From Mycolicibacterium phocaicum (GTDB taxonomy: Bacteria > Actinomycetota > Actinomycetes > Mycobacteriales > Mycobacteriaceae): 64,000 nucleotides of DNA. Position 1 is the first letter of the stretch, and every line of letters starts with the position of its first letter. Positions 59,831 to 64,000 of the stretch are shown here, piece by piece. Where the stretch lies: contig NZ_AP022616.1 in assembly GCF_010731115.1 (NCBI RefSeq), positions 2,418,001 to 2,482,000 of the forward strand, in the 5' to 3' direction. The translations under genes and the position numbers were made by a program. Below the pieces are notes generated by a model. It was given only the letters and a program-made list of their open reading frames with translations. It was not told the DNA's origin and did not search any database.

Positions 59831-59865
59831 CGACCAGCGAGAAGCCGGAGGCGGATCGCGCATGA
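59827..59865 (+). CDS. 12-codon linker ORF between copZ and copA
   Basis: Encodes [12 protein letters not shown]. Its ATG overlaps the copZ stop and its TGA overlaps the copA ATG, both as ATGA. The copA ribosome site (GCCGGAGGCGG) lies inside it. It may simply bridge the reading frames so translation couples from copZ to copA. No peptide function is claimed. Confidence 0.35.
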   Translation: MTTSEKPEADRA

Positions 59866-61973
59866 CCACGTCGGTCACACTGTCGGTGGGCGGCATGACG
59901 TGTTCGTCATGCGCGGCCCGAATTGAGAAGCGGCTCAACCGGATCGACGGTGTTCACGCCAGCGTGAACTTCGCGACCGAGCAGGCGGCCATCACCTATC
60001 CCGAGAGTGTGACCACCGACGAGCTGGTCGCGGCCGTCGAGGCCACCGGCTACACCGCAAGCATCGACAAGACCGATACCCCCGCCGAAACGGCCTACCT
60101 GCCACGCCTGCTGGTGTCGCTGGCCCCGACGATCCCCGTCATCGCGCTGTCGATGATTCCGGCCCTGCAATTCCCGCACTGGCCCCTGTGGGCGCTGACA
60201 CTCGCCACCCCTGTGGTGTTCTGGGGCGCCTGGCCGTTGCACCACGCCGCGTGGACGAACCTGCGGCACGGCGCGGCGACCATGGACACGTTGGTGTCGC
60301 TGGGCGTTCTCACGTCGTACCTGTGGTCGGCGTGGATGCTCAGCACCGGTAGCGACCACCTCTACCTGGAAGTCGCCGCCACCGTCACGACCCTGATCCT
60401 CGCCGGCAAGTTCTTCGAGACCCGCGCCAAGCGACAGTCGGGCGCGGCGCTGCGCGCGCTGCTCGACCTGGGCGCCAAGGACGTCGCGGTGCTTCGCGAC
60501 GGCCACGAAACCCGGCTGCCCATCGAGGAACTGGTAGTCGGAGACGTCTTCGTGGTCCGGCCCGGCGAGAAGATCGCGACGGACGGTGTGGTGGTGTCCG
60601 GAACGTCTGCCGTGGACGCGTCGATGTTGACCGGCGAATCGGTGCCTGTCGAGGTCGGCCCTGGCGACCAGTTGGCCGGCGCGACGGTGAATGCCGGTGG
60701 ACGCCTTGAAGTTCGGGCCACGCGTGTCGGCGCCGACACCCAACTGGCGCAGATGGCACGGTTGGTGGCCGATGCGCAGAGTGGCAAGGCCGAGGTGCAG
60801 CGTCTCGCTGACCGGGTGTCGGCGGTCTTCGTGCCCGTGGTCATCGGGCTGGCACTGTTGACGCTGATCGGCTGGCTGGTCGCGGGTGGCACGGTCAGCG
60901 CCGCACTGACGGCCGCGGTTTCGGTGCTGATCATCGCGTGCCCCTGCGCCCTGGGACTGGCCACACCGACGGCGCTGTTGGTCGGCACCGGACGCGGCGC
61001 GCAGCTGGGCATCCTGATCAAGGGCCCGCAGGTACTCGAATCGACCCGCAAGGTCGACACCGTCGTACTGGACAAGACCGGCACGGTGACGACCGGGAAG
61101 ATGACGCTGGCGGCGGTACATGCCGAGTCCGACAACGTCTTACGGCTCGCCGGCGCGTTGGAGCACGCCTCCGAGCACCCCATTGCCCAGGCCATCGCGA
61201 GCCGGGCCGCCGCGAACGGACCGCTGCCGGCGGTCACCGACTTCGTCAACCACGACGGTCGCGGCGTCACAGGTGTGGTGGACGGTCACGACGTCGCCGT
61301 GGGGCGTCGCAGCTGGCTCACCGCTGAGGCCGCCCCCGAATTGCAGACCGCCGCGCAGAACGCCGAAGCGGAGGGCCGCAGCCCGGTCTGGGTCGCGGTC
61401 GACGGCGCGATCGCGGGCGTCATCGTCGTCTCGGACACGGTGAAAGACACTGCCGCCGAAGCGATTACCGAACTCAAGAAGCTGGGACTGACGCCCGTCC
61501 TGCTGTCCGGGGACAACGCCCGCGCGGCCGGCGCGGTGGCGGCCGAAGTCGGCATCGACACGGTGATCGCCGAGGTCCTGCCGGCGGACAAGGTCGACGA
61601 GATCAAGCGCCTGCAGGATCAGGGCCGCGTCGTGGCCATGGTCGGCGACGGCGTGAATGACGCTGCCGCCCTCGCGCAGGCCGACTTGGGCCTGGCCATG
61701 GGCACCGGTACCGATGTGGCGATCGAGGCCTCGGACCTCACCCTGGTCAGTGGGGACCTGCGGGCGGCGGGAGACGCCATCCGGCTGTCCCGAGCGACAC
61801 TCAAGACCATCAAGGGCAATCTGTTCTGGGCGTTCGCCTACAACGTCGCGGCGATCCCGCTGGCGGCGGCGGGCATGCTCAACCCGATGATCGCCAGCGC
61901 GGCAATGGCTTTCAGCTCGCTGTTCGTGGTGAGCAACAGCCTGCGACTGCGCAGCTTCAAGCCCAGCCGGTAG
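59862..61973 (+). CDS. copA: Copper-translocating P1B-type ATPase
   Basis: A 703-aa membrane ATPase that exports Cu(I). The N-terminal HMA domain has GGMTCSSC (Cys 14 and 17). Six to eight helices follow, with the ion-path motif [11 protein letters not shown] (CPC at 360-362). The actuator motif is [11 protein letters not shown], the phosphorylated Asp is in DKTGTVTTG (D404), and the nucleotide domain has [12 protein letters not shown] and [18 protein letters not shown]. This copper-specific set resembles mycobacterial CtpV/CtpA; I use the generic symbol. I chose ATG 59862, overlapping the linker ORF. Confidence 0.94.
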   Translation: MTTSVTLSVGGMTCSSCAARIEKRLNRIDGVHASVNFATEQAAITYPESVTTDELVAAVEATGYTASIDKTDTPAETAYLPRLLVSLAPTIPVIALSMIPALQFPHWPLWALTLATPVVFWGAWPLHHAAWTNLRHGAATMDTLVSLGVLTSYLWSAWMLSTGSDHLYLEVAATVTTLILAGKFFETRAKRQSGAALRALLDLGAKDVAVLRDGHETRLPIEELVVGDVFVVRPGEKIATDGVVVSGTSAVDASMLTGESVPVEVGPGDQLAGATVNAGGRLEVRATRVGADTQLAQMARLVADAQSGKAEVQRLADRVSAVFVPVVIGLALLTLIGWLVAGGTVSAALTAAVSVLIIACPCALGLATPTALLVGTGRGAQLGILIKGPQVLESTRKVDTVVLDKTGTVTTGKMTLAAVHAESDNVLRLAGALEHASEHPIAQAIASRAAANGPLPAVTDFVNHDGRGVTGVVDGHDVAVGRRSWLTAEAAPELQTAAQNAEAEGRSPVWVAVDGAIAGVIVVSDTVKDTAAEAITELKKLGLTPVLLSGDNARAAGAVAAEVGIDTVIAEVLPADKVDEIKRLQDQGRVVAMVGDGVNDAAALAQADLGLAMGTGTDVAIEASDLTLVSGDLRAAGDAIRLSRATLKTIKGNLFWAFAYNVAAIPLAAAGMLNPMIASAAMAFSSLFVVSNSLRLRSFKPSR

Positions 61974-62774
61974 CTACCAGATCTTCACCCAGTCGACCAG
62001 CATGTCGGCGGGGTACGTTCCCCCTGAGGGGTCACCGCCCCCAGAACCGGCCACGGCGAGGCCGAGAATCGGGAACAGGGTGTAGCCCGGATCGTTGAAG
62101 TGCCAGTTGGGCAACGACTTTGCCGGCACGTTGAAGTACGGCTGCGCGCCGTCGGTGTAATCCAGCCAGAACCGGATGCCGGCGTCGTCCCATTGGCAAC
62201 GCCAGTTGTGCCACGCGGTGTCAGGCGTGATGTTGTGCGAAACATGTTCGCCGCCATTGAGGTTGACGTGCACCGTGGTGCCGGGCGCCCAGCTCCCGTT
62301 GCCGTACCACTCCATGATGTCGACCTCGCCACCGATGCCCGGGGTGTTGTTGGCCAGGTACCAGGCCGGCCAGCAGCCCGGGGTCAGGCAGTTGAGCTTG
62401 ATCCGGGCTTCGAAGGTGTGGCCGATGCCGGCTTTGAAGGTGCCGAAAATCTTGCCGCTGAAGTAGGTGTTCCCGTCCTTGGCGGCGCGGATCACCAGGT
62501 TCGATTTGCCGTCCAGGAACAGGTTCTTGCGGTCGTTGCGGTACTGGCCGACGTGTTCGGGCAGCTCCCAGTAGGTGGGGTTCTCCATCGACTCGCGGGC
62601 TGTCGCGATCTCCCATTTCGAGGTGTCGGGCGACGATCCCGCGGGGCCGTCGAAGTTGTCCACGAAGATGAGTTTTCCGGGCGTATCAGCGTGGGCCTCG
62701 GCGTTGGGAAGCGTGGCGGCCAACAGGCCCAGCCCCGCCATCGACAGCATGCTGCGACGATCAATGTCTGGCAT
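61974..62774 (-). CDS. Secreted GH16-family glycoside hydrolase
   Basis: A 266-aa beta-glucanase-like enzyme. A Tat-type signal peptide (DRRSMLSMAGLGLLAATLPNAEAHA) precedes the GH16 jelly-roll domain, with the catalytic ExDxxE motif in GEVDIMEWYG (nucleophile and acid/base Glu). The aromatic substrate cleft appears in CWPAWYLANNTPG and WHNWRCQWDDAG. It likely cleaves a beta-1,3-type glucan or related polysaccharide outside the cell. Its stop directly abuts that of the convergent copA. A domain-complete, stand-alone gene. Confidence 0.9.
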   Translation of the reverse strand: MPDIDRRSMLSMAGLGLLAATLPNAEAHADTPGKLIFVDNFDGPAGSSPDTSKWEIATARESMENPTYWELPEHVGQYRNDRKNLFLDGKSNLVIRAAKDGNTYFSGKIFGTFKAGIGHTFEARIKLNCLTPGCWPAWYLANNTPGIGGEVDIMEWYGNGSWAPGTTVHVNLNGGEHVSHNITPDTAWHNWRCQWDDAGIRFWLDYTDGAQPYFNVPAKSLPNWHFNDPGYTLFPILGLAVAGSGGGDPSGGTYPADMLVDWVKIW

Positions 62775-62841
62775 GCCTACCCATGTAAGCCGCGTCCCGG
62801 CGTTCGTGCAAGCCGGTGCACGGCGGGCACAGGTGCCGCGG

Positions 62842-63921
62842 CTACTGCTCGCCGCGGCGGGCGCGAAACAGTTTCACCTCGTCACGGATACCTTTCAGCC
62901 GTCGCGCTCCGGCGAATGACCACTCGAAACCGGGTGCCTCCCCGATCGCCTCCCGTGCCGAATCGGCCAGCAGCACGGCCCCTGGTCGGGCGACTCCGGT
63001 CACCCGGCTGGCTTTGTTGACCGCACCGCCGAACCAGTCCCCGGCTCGGCTCACGGCCATTCCCGTCGCCATGCCGGCCTTGAGCCGCGGCAGGGCCTCA
63101 TCGGCCTCGGCCGCCTCGACGAGATCGAGAATCATGTTCAGCAGCGGCACCGGTTCGGGGCTGACGAGCATGACCTCGTCGCCGATGGTCTTGATGAACC
63201 GGACCGGCGGCTCGGCAAGTGTGCGCGCCAGATCAGCCAGCCGCTGAGACAGCCGCTCCAGTCCTTCCGGCGGCAGTTCCTCGCCGAGGCTGGTGAAACC
63301 GACGAGATCGGCGAAGGCGATCGATACGAGGCCCGCACCCGGCAACGCCGGCCCCGTCAGCCGCTCGGTGGCGGCGACCTCCTGCTGCAGCAGCGCATGC
63401 AGCATCTGCGTACGAAGCATGTCCTGCGCCATCGGCCCCAGCAGCGGCGCAACGTATCCCGTCAGCGCGGCAACAGCCTTGGCGTTCTCCAACTCGGTCG
63501 CATCGGTCTGCAGGATCGCCGACAGCGCCGCGAACTGCATGACCTCGACGGTTTTCGCGAAACCGTCCGTCATCACCTGAACCACCGCGACGACCTGCTC
63601 GACCGGCAGGCCCAGGCCCAGACACTGCTGCGCGTAGCCGACGAGCTGACTGTCCGCCGTCAGGTACAGCGCGGCAGCCGGGTCATCGGACCGGGGCCGG
63701 CCCGCCGCGTGCAGAATCCGTTGCAGCAGATCGATATCCATGTCCCACCGGGTCGCGATGTCCCGCGCCGACAGCCGGACACCGTCGTCACCGAGAGCGC
63801 GCCGGGCCGGCAACAGCGTCGGCGCGAAGGACTCGTCGATCTCCTGTTCGCTGAAGCCTTCGGACAGCAGCCAGTCGGTCAGCTCGGCACGGTCAACCGG
63901 CTCGGCAGCTTGTTCACTCAC
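62842..63921 (-). CDS. Class III adenylate cyclase (Rv1264-like)
   Basis: A 359-aa soluble cyclase. The N-terminal regulatory domain (about 1-190) is helical. The catalytic domain carries IAFADLVGFTSLGEELP (metal Asp 205), FIKTIGDEVML (Lys 244, metal Asp 248) and AVNKASRV (Asn 302, Arg 306), so all the usual catalytic residues are present and it should make cAMP. M. tuberculosis Rv1264 (about 397 aa) has the same layout and is inhibited by its N-terminus in a pH-dependent way. GTG 63921 lies 6 nt after a TAGGTT -10. Confidence 0.92.
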   Translation of the reverse strand: MSEQAAEPVDRAELTDWLLSEGFSEQEIDESFAPTLLPARRALGDDGVRLSARDIATRWDMDIDLLQRILHAAGRPRSDDPAAALYLTADSQLVGYAQQCLGLGLPVEQVVAVVQVMTDGFAKTVEVMQFAALSAILQTDATELENAKAVAALTGYVAPLLGPMAQDMLRTQMLHALLQQEVAATERLTGPALPGAGLVSIAFADLVGFTSLGEELPPEGLERLSQRLADLARTLAEPPVRFIKTIGDEVMLVSPEPVPLLNMILDLVEAAEADEALPRLKAGMATGMAVSRAGDWFGGAVNKASRVTGVARPGAVLLADSAREAIGEAPGFEWSFAGARRLKGIRDEVKLFRARRGEQ

Positions 63922-63927
63922 CCGGCC

Positions 63928-63933
63928 AACCTA
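63928..63933 (-). promoter_or_regulatory. Leaderless -10 box of the adenylate cyclase gene
   Basis: TAGGTT on the minus strand, exactly 6 nt before GTG 63921. Confidence 0.45.
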
Positions 63934-63963
63934 TCGCGCCTGGCAGCCCCGCAGAATGGGCAC

Positions 63964-64000
63964 ATGACCGAGCCAGAGATGCCGCTCCGCACGGGGCTGC
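63964..64000 (+). CDS. Start of a gene running off the window
   Basis: ATG 63964 opens a frame MTEPEMPLRTGL that continues past the window end. It is divergent from the cyclase. Too little is visible to assign a function, and the start itself is only probable. Confidence 0.35.
   Translation, partial: MTEPEMPLRTGL

Noticed and set aside
1..64000. CRISPR arrays, rRNA genes, intact transposases or prophage modules
   Set aside because: None seen on either strand; the only tandem repeat is the three-copy block at 31748-31960, which lacks spacer structure.

Overview
The window is GC-rich actinobacterial chromosome, almost certainly a rapidly growing Mycobacterium (Mycolicibacterium). Supporting evidence is the mycobacterial gene families (DUF3558 lipoproteins of LprB/LprC type, a DUF1942 secreted protein, a DUF222-HNH protein of the 13E12 repeat family, an Rv1264-type adenylate cyclase) and many promoters with a TANNNT -10 box 6-8 nt upstream of ATG/GTG, the layout of leaderless mRNAs. 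Gene order follows, from memory, M. tuberculosis Rv1294 down to Rv1264 (hom, lysA, argS, Rrf2 regulator, cysD/cysN, oppBCDA, GMC oxidoreductase, SbcC/SbcD-like pair, sixA-like, lprC/lprB, two ABC half-exporters, adenylate cyclase), interrupted by accessory blocks.

Layout. 0-4.5 kb: the argS-lysA-hom operon (minus strand, 4-nt overlaps) and tRNA-Arg(CCG). 4.5-7.3 kb: an AT-richer two-gene restriction-modification pair beside the tRNA. 7.5-18.1 kb: metabolic and regulatory genes, namely a DUF1942 secreted protein, an M20 hydrolase with an F420-type oxidoreductase, a NarL-type two-component system with a beta-repeat membrane protein, a nitronate monooxygenase, and an alpha/beta hydrolase divergent from a TetR regulator across two operator-like palindromes. 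18.2-24.2 kb: Rrf2 regulator, cysteine hydrolase, small exported proteins, a second TetR with a divergent ferritin-like hydrolase/membrane protein pair, then a lower-GC pocket with an unknown gene and strong hairpins. 24.2-27.8 kb: cysD-cysNC-cysQ sulfate-activation operon with an excellent promoter and a leaderless 14-codon upstream ORF overlapping cysD. 28-36.2 kb: two GT39-type membrane glycosyltransferases around a GT2-GtrA protein, a 71-72 bp tandem repeat, and an OmpR-type two-component system. 36.3-42.7 kb: two paralogous small exported proteins and oppBCDA, again preceded by a leaderless mini-ORF overlapping oppB. 42.7-55.9 kb: peptidase, DszC-like flavoprotein, GMC oxidoreductase, SbcCD-like pair, SixA-like phosphatase, lipoproteins and an asymmetric ABC exporter pair. 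56-64 kb: an HNH gene with a perfect SOS box, small unknowns, a copper operon with a CsoR-type operator, a GH16 glycoside hydrolase and the class III cyclase.

The most distinctive signals are regulatory: three operons (cysD, oppB, copZ-copA) have very short ORFs joined to the next gene by ATGA overlaps, and several divergent gene pairs share compact leaderless promoters. No CRISPR array, intact prophage or intact insertion sequence was recognised.
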